A stretch of 64,000 nucleotides of DNA from Parabacteroides sp. (lineage in GTDB: Bacteria > Bacteroidota > Bacteroidia > Bacteroidales > Tannerellaceae), in contig JAGBDR010000089.1 in NCBI GenBank assembly GCA_017937385.1, positions 1-64,000 of the forward strand, written 5' to 3'. The translations under genes were made by a program, and so were the position numbers. Numbering within the stretch: position 1 is the first letter of the stretch; every line of letters begins with the position of its first letter. The notes beneath the pieces are model-generated. The model was given only the letters and a program-made list of their open reading frames with translations, was not told the origin of the DNA and made no database searches. Positions 7,394 through 16,855 of this stretch are shown here, one piece after another.

Positions 7394-8941
7394 TTATTGA
7401 ATAATCCACATCTTGTCGTTCCAATCATCTTTGCCGTCATATTGACGTTGAAGCGCTTCTTCCAGATTTTCACGATTGAAGTCGTACTCACGCTGTTCGT
7501 ACCTCCATCTTAACGGCATCTGGTCCGCTTGGGTGTTCATGTTCGATTGCGGGTTGATCGGTAACACAGGATAACCGGTCCTGCGGTAATCATAATAACA
7601 GGTATATGAATTGTGCATAAACAAATCCAGATATTTTTGTGTCAGAACCTCTTTCAAGTCCTGCTCGAAGGTATCGGCCTTTTTACCCAACTGCAACTCC
7701 GGTTTAGCCAGGAACGATTGGATATAACCGTCTGTTATTTCTCGGCCGTGCCGGTAAGCGGCAGGCGTGTATGCAGCCGCAAACTTCATGCTGGCTTCGA
7801 TGCCTTTATGATAATATTGGTTGGCATCGCCATCGATCCAGCCTCTTAGGCAGGCTTCGGCCAGGACAAAGTTCTGTTCGGCATATCCTAACTGTATGGT
7901 CGGCTGGCAGGTCTCGAGTTCCCAAAAGCGGGAATTGATGTTGGAGATATTTCCGGAAGTATACAGATCCATGATTTCGCTATAAATCCTGGAGGGATCG
8001 ACTCCCTGGTAGGCTTCCCATTCGCTATCGGCCACACCTGCGGCAGTCTGGGCTTTTGTCGGTTCGCAATAGAAAAACAGACGATAGTCCTGATATTTTT
8101 TCAAGACATCCACAATTGTGACGGATACACCCGGATAAGGATTGAACCGAGACAAGTAGAGCGGATACAACTGAGAAGAGAGCGTGCCATAAATGAACTG
8201 GAAATTGTCATTGTTGGATTCAAACAAATCCTGCCGGGCAACGATCGAAGAGAAACGCTGTCTGACGTTCAAATCGGCTTCCTGTTCCTTTTTGGACAGA
8301 TTGAGCAGAATCCGCAATTGCAAAGCCGATACGGCTTTCTTCCATTGGGCTGGATTACCTCCATACACGATGTCGCCGTCGAAATTACGGGTAGCATTTG
8401 AAAAATGCGTATAAGCGGCATCCAAGTCATCCAACATTTGCGATATGACCTGTTTCTGTGTGTCATACTTAGGACGCGTGTTTCCCTCTTCACCTTTCAT
8501 GGCTTCGGAATAAGGAATGTCCCCCAATGCCATTGTCGTATCATAGAGACGAAAAACCTTGATAAACAAAGCCAGTCCTTCGTAGGCATCCTTGTCGACA
8601 TCAGCTGCCAGTTCAACCATTTTGAGACAGTTAGTCAAATCTTTGTACACACTGAATCCAGCTGTGGTAATCTGGTTGTACTGAACCTTCCTGCTATCTT
8701 CTGCTCCTTCCTGCCAACTGATCATTTTAGTGAAGAACATATCGCCGAAGAACCATTTGGCATCATACTTCCCGCCTGTTCGAAGAGCTTCTCTCAATTG
8801 TCCCGTAGCCAACATACCCGGGGTTGCCGTAGTTGCTGCGTCTGGATTGGTGTTGATGTCATCGAATCCGTTGCAACTATAGGCTATGTATGCACAAGCG
8901 ATCAGCAAGAATTGGTTTATATATGATTTTATTTTTTTCAT
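7394..8941 (-). CDS. SusD/RagB-family outer-membrane lipoprotein
   Basis: A 515-residue protein with the lipoprotein signal MKKIKSYINQFLLIACAYIAYSC and the SusD-like opening NGFDDINTNPDAATTATPGM. This opening is typical of the SusD-like_2 branch. The helical TPR-like core includes FIKVFRLYDTTMALGDIPYSEAM, common to the family. It binds the substrate on top of the partner SusC channel. The gene lies 12 bp downstream of susC. No polysaccharide-degrading enzyme is nearby, so the ligand may be a non-glycan such as a phosphorylated compound, peptide or lipid headgroup. Confidence 0.93.
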   Translation of the reverse strand: MKKIKSYINQFLLIACAYIAYSCNGFDDINTNPDAATTATPGMLATGQLREALRTGGKYDAKWFFGDMFFTKMISWQEGAEDSRKVQYNQITTAGFSVYKDLTNCLKMVELAADVDKDAYEGLALFIKVFRLYDTTMALGDIPYSEAMKGEEGNTRPKYDTQKQVISQMLDDLDAAYTHFSNATRNFDGDIVYGGNPAQWKKAVSALQLRILLNLSKKEQEADLNVRQRFSSIVARQDLFESNNDNFQFIYGTLSSQLYPLYLSRFNPYPGVSVTIVDVLKKYQDYRLFFYCEPTKAQTAAGVADSEWEAYQGVDPSRIYSEIMDLYTSGNISNINSRFWELETCQPTIQLGYAEQNFVLAEACLRGWIDGDANQYYHKGIEASMKFAAAYTPAAYRHGREITDGYIQSFLAKPELQLGKKADTFEQDLKEVLTQKYLDLFMHNSYTCYYDYRRTGYPVLPINPQSNMNTQADQMPLRWRYEQREYDFNRENLEEALQRQYDGKDDWNDKMWIIQ

Positions 8942-8953
8942 GTCATGTCTATT

Positions 8954-11900
8954 TTAGAAATTAAACTTCAGATTAGCACCTACGTAACGGATAGAAGGGG
9001 AGTTGATATTCTCCTTGTCTACATCCGGATCGGAAAATTTGAAATCCTTTGTCCAGATCAGCAAATTTTGTCCGACAAGGGCTATTTCGGCTCCTTTTAC
9101 AATATGTGTACAATATTTTTTCGGTAATCGATAGGATAAAGACAGTTCCCGTAATTTGAAGAATGTCTTGCTTTTCAAGAAATTTGATTTCCGTTCGCTT
9201 CCATTGTAAGAACGCATATAAGTTTCGTAGGAAACGGCTACGTCGTTTGGAGCAAAGACACGAGTGTCTTCCAAAATATTGCCGTCGGAATCATATTTTA
9301 CATTACCTGAAACGACTTTTACTCCTTCAGCAATATAACCTTTGTGATTTCCGTTCACGACTTCGTCAAACCTGTATTCGTTGTCTGAATCTATATGGCG
9401 CCCTGAATGCCACAAACGTGAACTCATGTAGTCGAACATGTGGCCACCGACACGGCCATCGAAAGAGAAACTCAACGTGAAGTCCTTATAGTTGAATGTG
9501 TTCGACCAACCCCAGATCCATTTCGGGTTGTAAGTGCCCGCATAGATCGGATAGGCGCTTTCTTTCGGCATACCGTTATAAAGAATCAACTGTCCGTCAG
9601 GAGCCTTTTCCCAATCGTACATCTCCAACCAGTGCCAGGTCTTTCCGGGAGCTACCCAAGGTTTCTGAGTGGAATACTTTTCATCTACCTTAGAATAGTA
9701 ATATCGGTCGGCAGCCCAGTTGAATGAAGAGGTCCAGGTAAAGTCTTTCTGTTTGATGACATCACCGCTGATTGTAAATTCAACTCCACGGCTTAATTGT
9801 TCTTCGCCGTAGTTGATCAACGTGTTGGAGAAACCGCTGGCGTAACTCATATCGACATAGCGTTGCAGGTCATACAGGATCTTATGATAGTAGGCCATAT
9901 CGAACTTCAAACGGTTTTTGAAGAAATACAATTCCGTACCGATTTCGTATGAACGGGAAGCACGTGGCCGCAACGACACATCGCGGATGGTCGAAGGATA
10001 GAAAGCGGCCGTCATGTTACCCCAATAATTCCGGGAAACACTGTATGTCGAATTGATGTCATAGACGCCTGTCGGGAATTTGGTTTGTGTCCATGAACCT
10101 CTTACTTTCCAGAAATTCAGAATCTCGGGAAGCGTGACCAATTCGGAAATGACCAAGCTGCCGGATACCGAAGGATAAAAATAGGAACGTTCGGATTTCG
10201 CCAGCGTGGATGCCCAGTCGTTACGTCCGGTGACTTCAACGAAGGCCGCACTTCTCCATGACAATCCGACCTTCCCATATAAGCTGTTGATCTGTTCTTT
10301 TGTGACAGACGAAGAGGTACTTGCCGGGTCTACTGAAGCATTCAGCGAGAAGAATCCCGGCATATTCAAACCGTTACTGGTCGATGAACTTTGATAATCG
10401 TTCTCTCTGAAATAGATGGATCCGCCCAGGAAACCATCGACCGTGAAGTCTCCGAATTTCTTGTTCGCCATCAACATGATATCATCAGTCGTGCTATAAC
10501 CCGAATAGTTGGACAGACGGAACCCACCTTTCCTGTTACCGCGCGTACTGATCGGTTCTTTCAGCGTAAACTGGTTTCTGAAAGCGTCTCCCCCGACACG
10601 CATAACCAATTTCAGCCAATCCGTTACGTCCAGACTCATATCTAAGCTTCCGTTTGTCAAGTCCTGATGGCGTTGGTTCGTCCGTTCGTTGGCGAGGAAG
10701 TAAGGATTGTCATACCACCAATCGTCCATCCAGTTCTGCTCTTGCTGTTCCTTTCCGGCCCGCCAGTAGTTGCGATATTCCCGAAGATCGTATTCCGCAC
10801 CGGTCCAGATAAGCAAGTTATACATATAGCTACCCATACCGTAACCGGTTCCGTAGTTATTGGAAAAGATGTTCTTATTGTAGGCTATATCGGCCCTCAA
10901 ATGGAATTTCTTATAGTCCATCGCGCCTCCGACCGAGAAGGTCAGTTTCTGTTGCCTGGAGTTCGGATACTGTCCTTTATTGTAAATGTGGTTCAGTGAC
11001 GCACGTACACTTCCGTATTCACCTTTTTGAGAGATACTGATGTTGTTGTTGGTCACCAATGCTTGTTCAAGGAAGTTCTTGAAGTTGTCCTTGCCTTTGG
11101 ATGTCAGCGGCATCTCTTCCCATTCATACGTGAGCGGGTTGTATTGGCTGGCAGTGCGGCCGATGTCCAGTTTGTCTCCCCATACGTAATCACCGGGGGC
11201 ATATTTTCCACTTCCTCCCGAACTATATGAATTTTGTACTTCGGGCAATTTCAAGAAACCGGCGTGAAACATAGTGTTGGAATTTACGGATATGTCCAGT
11301 CCTTCTTTCTGGGCCTTTTTGGTCGTGACCATGATCGCTCCGTCTCCTCCTCGTGATCCGTAAAGAGCAGATGCCGTAGAACCCTTCAGGACACTGATCG
11401 ATTCGATGTCATCAGCCGGAATATCCGATAAGTTGACATTGTAGTGCGGGATTCCGTCCACCACCAATAAAGGCGTACTTCCGCGCAACGTCAGTGTCGG
11501 GGCTGCTGCGAATTCCGTACTGTTTTTGATATTCAGACCTGCAATTTTTCCGGTCAGGGAAGTGGCGACATCCGAACCTTTGGCTACGGTCAGCTGGTCG
11601 TTTTTCACTTCTTGAACCGCATAGCCCAGTGCTTTCTGTTCTCGCTTGATACCCAGAGCTGTAACAACGACTTCATCGATCATTTCGGTATCGTCTGCCA
11701 GCGTAACATTGAACACTTGGTTTTTATTAATGGTCACCTCCTGTGTGCTGTACCCGATAAAAGAAACTTGCAGGACATCGCCTTCAGCGGCTTCCAAGCT
11801 GAATTGGCCGTTGATGTCGGTGATGGTTCCCGTCGCGGTCCCTTTTATGAGGACATTGGCTCCGGCCACCGGCTCTTTTTGTGTATCCAAGACCGTTCCG

Positions 11901-12271
11901 GAGATCTTTTTCACTTGTGCCTTGAACAGAGCGATGTGCTTATTGGATATACGAAAAGAAATATTTCTTTTGTTGCGGAACAGGTTCCGCAACACGTCAT
12001 TCAAGTTCTGATCAGTTTCCCGGATGGAGACTCTTTCGTTTTTGTCAATCTCGGAGGTATTGTAAACGAACTTGTAACCGGTTTTCGCTTCAATCTCTTT
12101 AAAAATCTCTTCAAATGTCGCATTTTCTTTATTCAAAGAGAGTTTTGCATTTTGTGCATACAAGGCGGAAATGCCGGTAAATTGCAACAATAGGAATATG
12201 GCTGACATGTAGAGTAGCCGATTTAAAGTAAAATCTTTATGATTCTGCCCGGTAAATGAATATTTATCCAT
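8954..12271 (-). CDS. SusC/RagA TonB-dependent transporter with STN domain
   Basis: A 1105-residue outer-membrane transporter. I chose the ATG at 12271. It begins MDKYSFTGQ, and a signal peptide ending ALYAQ follows; upstream in-frame codons look non-coding. Domains in order: STN signalling domain (about residues 50-125, ATFEEIFKEIEAKTGYKF), carboxypeptidase regulatory-like domain (VSGTVLD-type start, about 130-205), TonB plug (about 215-330, including LVVDGIPHYN and SALYGSRGGDGAIMVTT), then the beta-barrel to a C-terminal LKFNF. The STN domain marks a transporter that signals through FecR to an ECF sigma factor, and both are encoded just upstream. SusD follows directly. Confidence 0.95.
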   Translation of the reverse strand: MDKYSFTGQNHKDFTLNRLLYMSAIFLLLQFTGISALYAQNAKLSLNKENATFEEIFKEIEAKTGYKFVYNTSEIDKNERVSIRETDQNLNDVLRNLFRNKRNISFRISNKHIALFKAQVKKISGTVLDTQKEPVAGANVLIKGTATGTITDINGQFSLEAAEGDVLQVSFIGYSTQEVTINKNQVFNVTLADDTEMIDEVVVTALGIKREQKALGYAVQEVKNDQLTVAKGSDVATSLTGKIAGLNIKNSTEFAAAPTLTLRGSTPLLVVDGIPHYNVNLSDIPADDIESISVLKGSTASALYGSRGGDGAIMVTTKKAQKEGLDISVNSNTMFHAGFLKLPEVQNSYSSGGSGKYAPGDYVWGDKLDIGRTASQYNPLTYEWEEMPLTSKGKDNFKNFLEQALVTNNNISISQKGEYGSVRASLNHIYNKGQYPNSRQQKLTFSVGGAMDYKKFHLRADIAYNKNIFSNNYGTGYGMGSYMYNLLIWTGAEYDLREYRNYWRAGKEQQEQNWMDDWWYDNPYFLANERTNQRHQDLTNGSLDMSLDVTDWLKLVMRVGGDAFRNQFTLKEPISTRGNRKGGFRLSNYSGYSTTDDIMLMANKKFGDFTVDGFLGGSIYFRENDYQSSSTSNGLNMPGFFSLNASVDPASTSSSVTKEQINSLYGKVGLSWRSAAFVEVTGRNDWASTLAKSERSYFYPSVSGSLVISELVTLPEILNFWKVRGSWTQTKFPTGVYDINSTYSVSRNYWGNMTAAFYPSTIRDVSLRPRASRSYEIGTELYFFKNRLKFDMAYYHKILYDLQRYVDMSYASGFSNTLINYGEEQLSRGVEFTISGDVIKQKDFTWTSSFNWAADRYYYSKVDEKYSTQKPWVAPGKTWHWLEMYDWEKAPDGQLILYNGMPKESAYPIYAGTYNPKWIWGWSNTFNYKDFTLSFSFDGRVGGHMFDYMSSRLWHSGRHIDSDNEYRFDEVVNGNHKGYIAEGVKVVSGNVKYDSDGNILEDTRVFAPNDVAVSYETYMRSYNGSERKSNFLKSKTFFKLRELSLSYRLPKKYCTHIVKGAEIALVGQNLLIWTKDFKFSDPDVDKENINSPSIRYVGANLKFNF

Positions 12272-12299
12272 AATTTTGTAGTTGTTAATTTTTATACTT

Positions 12300-12363
12300 G
12301 GCAAGGTTATCCCTTGCCGGTTAACAATTAGAATTGGGAAATGGTCGCAACATTCCCAATTCT
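12300..12363 (-). promoter_or_regulatory. Two hairpins in the fecR-susC gap
   Basis: The 177-bp gap holds an 11-bp perfect stem (AGAATTGGGAA at 12330-12340 with its complement at 12353-12363) and a 7-bp stem (GGCAAGG at 12300-12306 with CCTTGCC at 12312-12318). Read on the minus strand neither is followed by a T-run, so they are not simple terminators for fecR. They could be leader structures of the susC message. The T-rich run beside the larger stem would only serve plus-strand transcripts, and no plus-strand gene lies there. Confidence 0.5.
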
Positions 12364-12448
12364 CTTTTTTTCTCGCATACATGCTACGGGACGAGTTTCT
12401 CAAGTACTATCCATCATCTTATTGTTTTTTTGTGGTTTGACATTCTGT

Positions 12449-13336
12449 TTATTTTAAGAAGATTTCTCCCCTCTCTTTTTCTATCTTATATCGGGCGGAT
12501 ATTTGCAGGATGGATAAGATTTCATCCAACGTCTCTTTCCCGGTAAAATCCGCGTTGAATGTCTGGCCGCGCAGGTTGTCGTTCCCGATATGTATTTTCA
12601 CATGGAAAGCCCGTTGCAGCTCCTGCATGATTTCTTCCAAAGAACTATCCCTGAATATGAATTTGCCAGTGATCCAGGAAGTCGTGTTTTCCGGACGTAC
12701 AGTTGATACACGCAACGTATTTTCCGACTTGTAGAAGATAGCCCGCTCGCCGGGAGACAATATCCGGTCGGCCGTTTGGGAGCGGTTTTCATTTTTATAT
12801 AATCCGACTTTACCGGTGATAAGAGTCACTTCTGTCTTTTCCGGTTCTGCATCAACATTGAATGTCGTTCCTAATACATGTATTCCGATGCCGTCGGTTT
12901 GGACGATAAAGGGCCTCTTTTCGTCTTTGCGGACCTCGAAGAAAGCTTCTCCTTTTATTTCAACTTCCCGGATCTGTCTGTTGAATTCTCTCGGATAGCG
13001 TAGGCTGGCGTTTGCATTTAGCCAAACGACACTGCTGTCCGGCAATGTGATTTTTGTTTTTGCATCGGGAACGGCTGTCGTTTCATAATAAACGAGCTTT
13101 TGTTCCGGCTTTTTGTCGATCAGAAAAATACCTATGGTTAACAGGAGGGCGATAGAGGCCGCTATGGATAAATATTTCCATACAGGGTTTTCTTTACCGG
13201 CATAAGAAATGACGACAGGCCGTTTGACTCTGTCTGCCAGACGGTCAGCCATCTGCTTTTCATCGAATGGCAACGATTTGAAGCGTATTCGTCTTACCAA
13301 TGATTCGATTTCTTTATTGTATTGTTCTGCTTTCAT
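12449..13336 (-). CDS. FecR-family anti-sigma factor
   Basis: A 295-residue inner-membrane protein. A short cytoplasmic N-terminus (residues 1-50) precedes one transmembrane helix (about 53-73, YLSIAASIALLLTIGIFLI). The periplasmic FecR domain follows (about 80-200; LPDSSVVWLNANASLRYP and GEAFFEV). The C-terminal DUF4974-type domain (about 220-295) ends in ILQISARYKI. In this family the N-terminus holds the ECF sigma factor, and contact with the STN domain of the transporter releases it. The sigma gene lies divergently, 243 bp away, and the transporter lies downstream. Confidence 0.93.
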   Translation of the reverse strand: MKAEQYNKEIESLVRRIRFKSLPFDEKQMADRLADRVKRPVVISYAGKENPVWKYLSIAASIALLLTIGIFLIDKKPEQKLVYYETTAVPDAKTKITLPDSSVVWLNANASLRYPREFNRQIREVEIKGEAFFEVRKDEKRPFIVQTDGIGIHVLGTTFNVDAEPEKTEVTLITGKVGLYKNENRSQTADRILSPGERAIFYKSENTLRVSTVRPENTTSWITGKFIFRDSSLEEIMQELQRAFHVKIHIGNDNLRGQTFNADFTGKETLDEILSILQISARYKIEKERGEIFLK

Positions 13337-13579
13337 TCTATTTCGATAGCTTTGTAAATAGAGATGACAGATAAAGTGAAAAACTCCTATTCGGTGTACA
13401 AAAAAATTGAGTAAACGGTTCCCTGATCTTACCCCTATGTGTTATGTCTTTTAACTCTATGGATTACGGATGAAGAAGCATAGCTTTCTTTTCCTGAAAT
13501 CATTTTTTGTATTTAGATGGCCTTTTGGATTATTTCACCTATATTTACCGATTGTTTATTAAAAAGGATTGTATCTAAG

Positions 13580-14161
13580 ATGGAAGAGAAGAGTGTCATA
13601 TCCCTTTTTGAAAAAGTAGTGGAAGGAGATGAATCAGCGTTCCGGGTGTTTTTCGAAACCTACTCCCGGCGTTTGTTTCATCTTGCCTATTATTACTTGA
13701 ATTCACGAGAATTGGCGGAAGAGGCCGTCTTGGATGTCTTTACGGTCATTTGGCAAAAACGGGAAACGCTTTCTCATGTTAAAGAACCGGAACATTATTT
13801 GTATGTTTCTGTTAAGAATCAGGCATTACATTATATAAGAAGAGGATATGTGCAAGAGAAAGATACTTGTTCTTTATATGAAATAGAGTTGATGCCGGAT
13901 TCCGATTCTCCTGAAAAGAAATTGTTGGATGAAGAATACAGGGATTTGGTTCAACAAGCGATCGATTCGTTACCTCCTAAATGTAAAGAGGTGTTTCGTC
14001 TTGTTCTATCTGACAAACTGAAAAACAAAGAGATAGCGGATGTTTTGGGAATAAGTGAAAAGACCGTAAACATTCATATCGCCAAGGCCTACCAGCGTAT
14101 TGCCCAATATGTGAACAGGCAATACAAGTTGGTGAGAAATAGGGTGCTCCTTTTGTTTTAG
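13580..14161 (+). CDS. ECF RNA polymerase sigma factor for the SusCD locus
   Basis: A 193-residue sigma factor. The ATG at 13580 (MEEKSVISLFEKVVEGDESAF) gives the normal family start; the in-frame ATG at 13517 would add a hydrophobic, improbable leader. Region 2 includes LAYYYLNSRELAEEAVLDVFTVIW. Region 4 includes LPPKCKEVFRLVLSDKLKNKEIADVLGISEKTVNIHI, split here as LPPKCKEVFRLVLSDKLKN and KEIADVLGISEKTVNIHI. It is divergent from fecR-susC-susD and is expected to activate that operon after release by FecR. Confidence 0.93.
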   Translation: MEEKSVISLFEKVVEGDESAFRVFFETYSRRLFHLAYYYLNSRELAEEAVLDVFTVIWQKRETLSHVKEPEHYLYVSVKNQALHYIRRGYVQEKDTCSLYEIELMPDSDSPEKKLLDEEYRDLVQQAIDSLPPKCKEVFRLVLSDKLKNKEIADVLGISEKTVNIHIAKAYQRIAQYVNRQYKLVRNRVLLLF

Positions 14162-14229
14162 TTTTTCGGTTATAGAAAAAATTGTACTTCAATGTTGAAT
14201 GTACGTTTGACAAACTATTTGTAAATAAA

Positions 14230-14260
14230 TTTGGAGCATAAGAATATTTTTGTACCTTTG
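14230..14260 (+). promoter_or_regulatory. Bacteroidetes housekeeping promoter of the initiator tRNA
   Basis: TTTG at 14230-14233 and TACCTTTG at 14253-14260, separated by 19 bp, match the Bacteroidetes primary-sigma consensus TTTG-N19-21-TAnnTTTG exactly. The tRNA starts 31 bp after the -7 element. Confidence 0.9.
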
Positions 14261-14291
14261 CACTCGCAATCAGAAATGATCGTAACAACAT

Positions 14292-14363
<72 letters not shown>

Positions 14364-14370
14364 CTAAAAA

Positions 14371-14400
14371 AGAGAACCAAAAATTGGTTCTCTTTTTTTA
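14371..14400 (+). terminator. Rho-independent terminator after the tRNA
   Basis: AGAGAACCAA at 14371-14380 pairs with TTGGTTCTCT at 14384-14393, and a run of T follows. It ends the single-gene tRNA transcript. Confidence 0.92.
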
Positions 14401-14428
14401 TTGTCTTTTTTCGGATCTGCGATCGGTT

Positions 14429-14842
14429 TCATATCTGAGGATGAACGACACAGAAAGTACCCGATGATTTGCTGACCAACTTGTCATCGCAATAAATCTC
14501 GCACTCGCAAAAATGAAGATGGCTTCCCGGCTTCACGACATATCCTTTTGCAACCAGCTCCTTTCCCCATGCCGCTCGTAAAAAGGATATTTTAAGTTCG
14601 GCAGTCAGCACGTCGCGGTCCAGAGGCAACATCGTGTAGGCAGCAAAACCGGCAATCGTATCGGCAAGGGCAGCCAAGACGCCTCCATGAATGACACCGC
14701 TATACTGCCGCTGTTCATCACGCAAAGGCATACGGGCTTCCACCCTTCCCTCCTCCACCACCGTAAAATCAATCCCCAAGTGATTGACATACGGATTTGT
14801 CGTCACACGGCTTATCAACCGTTCCTTTACTTCCTGATCCAT
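14429..14842 (-). CDS. PaaI-type hotdog-fold thioesterase
   Basis: A 137-residue protein starting at 14842 (MDQEVKERLISRV); a longer in-frame extension would overlap the upstream gene and lacks family similarity. The hotdog core has NPYVNHLGIDF, then SGVIHGGVLAALADTIAGFAA (split here as SGVIHGGVLAALADT and IAGFAA), the helix and HGG loop that carry the catalytic residues in PaaI-like enzymes. The family hydrolyses acyl- or aryl-CoA esters in the cytoplasm. The gene lies 14 bp downstream of the double phosphoesterase gene and may be cotranscribed with it. The acyl group is unknown. Confidence 0.9.
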   Translation of the reverse strand: MDQEVKERLISRVTTNPYVNHLGIDFTVVEEGRVEARMPLRDEQRQYSGVIHGGVLAALADTIAGFAAYTMLPLDRDVLTAELKISFLRAAWGKELVAKGYVVKPGSHLHFCECEIYCDDKLVSKSSGTFCVVHPQI

Positions 14843-14856
14843 TCTGTATACACGTT

Positions 14857-16725
14857 TTACAAACTCAATTCCTGCAACACTTCGCCTTTCGTATTCAACA
14901 CACGAAGCGTCATTTCTTTTCCTTTCTTCTGCAAGACCATGACAGTCGCCCCATCCATCCGATAACCGCCACCGACTACGACCGGATAAGGATTGCCCGA
15001 CGCCCCTTTGGGATGATACGAGAAACGGTGTGTATGCGCATTGATACTGACTGCGAACGGCGCCTTTTCCAGAACCGCTCCCCATTCGTCCCGGCAAGGG
15101 TTATAAGCATCATACTCCTCTCCTTTTCCATAAATCGGAACGTGATGGATCAACACCCGCTTGGCCGCTTTCTTGAATGCCTTGGAAGCCAGTTCCTCTT
15201 TCAGGAAACCGACTTGTGCTTTACGCAATTCGGAGAAATCATTCAACCCATAATACACCCAATGCGTATCCGGTTTGTCTTCGCCACAATCCAACATGAC
15301 GATACGGGTATCGCCCCAGTTGAAAGCCCCGTAGGTCTTATCGCCCACATAGTCGAAAAGGTTGCGCAAACCGATCGAATAAGCATTGCGTATCTCATGA
15401 TTGCCCCGGATATAGAAGACCGGTACCCGATCGGCGCCGACTGTCCCGTTCAGTTCGCTGAGGAAACGGGTAGCCTCGTCGTGATTGGCCGGGTCGTCGA
15501 TACAGTCGCCGTTGAAAATGACAAAATCATAGTTCACATCCTTCACCTGTTTATACAGAGCCTGCAACGTCTCGGAGTGTTTGTGCAGGTCGTTGAAAAT
15601 GATAGCGGTAAAATCGGTTGTTGTCGCCTCAGGTAAGGTAAACGTATGGAAATCGGAAACAGCTGTTTCGCCGAACACCTTCTTGTAAGCCTGATAGAGC
15701 ATGATCTCCTGCGAGCAAATCCGGTAATAGTAGGTTTTCCCCGGTTCCAGGTTATCCAACCGGATCTTGTTTTGCAGGTCGTTGCAGATCACCTGCCCGT
15801 CCACAATCGTGCGGGCTTTCTGCAGATGTTCCTTGTCGGTTCCGTATTCCACCCAGCTATATGTCGGGACAGTCGTCTGCCACATGACCGTAATCCCGTT
15901 TCCTACGGGGTTTTGCAGATAGGGCTCCGTGCGGAATATCTTGGCTGCCGGCTGGTTGAAGATGATATCCGTGACGACCGGACGGTGGTCGGAAACAACC
16001 GGTTCTTCCCACACGCAGGAAGAGATACGGGTAAAGGCAACCGTGTCTTTCGCGTATGCAGCGATATAGTCGATGGTTTCATTGGGTTTGTCAGCCGGGA
16101 AAGTCGGTTTCTTCATATCTGTCAGAACCACAAAATCGCGCTGCAACTGCCGGATAAACTCCGAGTCGGGATGTGCGTTCATATCGCCGGCAATAAACAA
16201 CGGCTTGCCAGCCGAAGCCGCGACCTGCCGGATAATCGGCAAAGACAACATCCGGTCCTCTTCCGTCAGCGAAAGGTGCGTACAGCAATACACATACTTT
16301 TCAAACTCCACAACAAGCAACGCACGGGCTTCCTCTCTTCCGGGCAAAGGCAGGTAGCGATAGTTCAACGGCTTCTCCTTGCTCAGCATACCGATACCGT
16401 ATTTTCCTCCGTCATACTCGATTGCCGGGGCATACAGATGATACATCAGGGTGAGTCCGGCAATTTCGCGCAGGACATCTTTTCCACCGCTACGGCCTGT
16501 CACACTGTCGATTTCCTGTACGGCCACGACATCGGGGCAGACCTTGTTAATCACTTCCGCCGTACGCCGGAAATCGGCTACGTCGTCCAGCCCTTTGCCA
16601 TTGCGGATGTTATAACTCATAATACGCAACGTGTTCTTCTCACGTTCGCTTCTCTCCTTTGCAAACCCCTTTCCACAGGGCAACAGCAAGAACAGGGCCA
16701 TCACCAGCCCCAATACGTGTTTCAT
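14857..16725 (-). CDS. Two-domain exported phosphoesterase (EEP plus metallophosphatase)
   Basis: A 622-residue exported protein with a signal peptide, MKHVLGLVMALFLLLPCGKGFA. The start at 16725 is preferred over an in-frame one 13 codons upstream. Residues about 30-265 form an EEP domain: IMSYNIRNGKG, VVAVQEIDSV, FIAGDMNAHPDS and VSDHRPVVTD. Residues about 275-365 resemble the fibronectin-like N-terminal domain of purple acid phosphatases (GNGITVMWQTTVPTYSWVEYG). Residues about 370-590 form a calcineurin-like phosphoesterase with FNDLHKH, FNGDCIDD, IRGNHE, LIHHVP and INAHTH. Two different metal-dependent phosphoesterase folds in one polypeptide suggest stepwise removal of phosphate from one substrate. 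Confidence 0.9.
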   Translation of the reverse strand: MKHVLGLVMALFLLLPCGKGFAKERSEREKNTLRIMSYNIRNGKGLDDVADFRRTAEVINKVCPDVVAVQEIDSVTGRSGGKDVLREIAGLTLMYHLYAPAIEYDGGKYGIGMLSKEKPLNYRYLPLPGREEARALLVVEFEKYVYCCTHLSLTEEDRMLSLPIIRQVAASAGKPLFIAGDMNAHPDSEFIRQLQRDFVVLTDMKKPTFPADKPNETIDYIAAYAKDTVAFTRISSCVWEEPVVSDHRPVVTDIIFNQPAAKIFRTEPYLQNPVGNGITVMWQTTVPTYSWVEYGTDKEHLQKARTIVDGQVICNDLQNKIRLDNLEPGKTYYYRICSQEIMLYQAYKKVFGETAVSDFHTFTLPEATTTDFTAIIFNDLHKHSETLQALYKQVKDVNYDFVIFNGDCIDDPANHDEATRFLSELNGTVGADRVPVFYIRGNHEIRNAYSIGLRNLFDYVGDKTYGAFNWGDTRIVMLDCGEDKPDTHWVYYGLNDFSELRKAQVGFLKEELASKAFKKAAKRVLIHHVPIYGKGEEYDAYNPCRDEWGAVLEKAPFAVSINAHTHRFSYHPKGASGNPYPVVVGGGYRMDGATVMVLQKKGKEMTLRVLNTKGEVLQELSL

Positions 16726-16779
16726 TTTATCTTTGTCTTTTAGTTTTTGACACAAAAGTCCCAATCCGTTTCCCGTAAG

Positions 16780-16855
16780 TGAAACTTTAATTTCATGCCT
16801 ATGGAACTAAAGTTTCATGCCCATGGAATTAAAGTTTCATGCCTATCGAATTATT
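16780..16855. repeat. Array of 22-bp dyad units (three units)
   Basis: The core CATGCCTATG-type decamer occurs at 16794, 16816 and 16838, exactly 22 bp apart, with similar spacer sequence. The array overlaps the last codons of the threonine aldolase gene. The same family, with the same spacing, recurs at 38872-38930. It is not CRISPR, because the spacers are also conserved. Confidence 0.85.

Noticed and set aside
12364-12403. Longer start of the SusC protein at 12403
   Set aside because: The extra 44 residues cross two hairpins and lack similarity; the start at 12271 precedes a proper signal peptide.
13517-13579. Upstream start for the ECF sigma factor
   Set aside because: The 21 extra residues are hydrophobic and foreign to the family; the ATG at 13580 gives the normal start.
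15646-16743. Long plus-strand frame opposite the double phosphoesterase
   Set aside because: It is antisense to a gene with complete catalytic motifs in two domains; no start signal and no recognisable motif.
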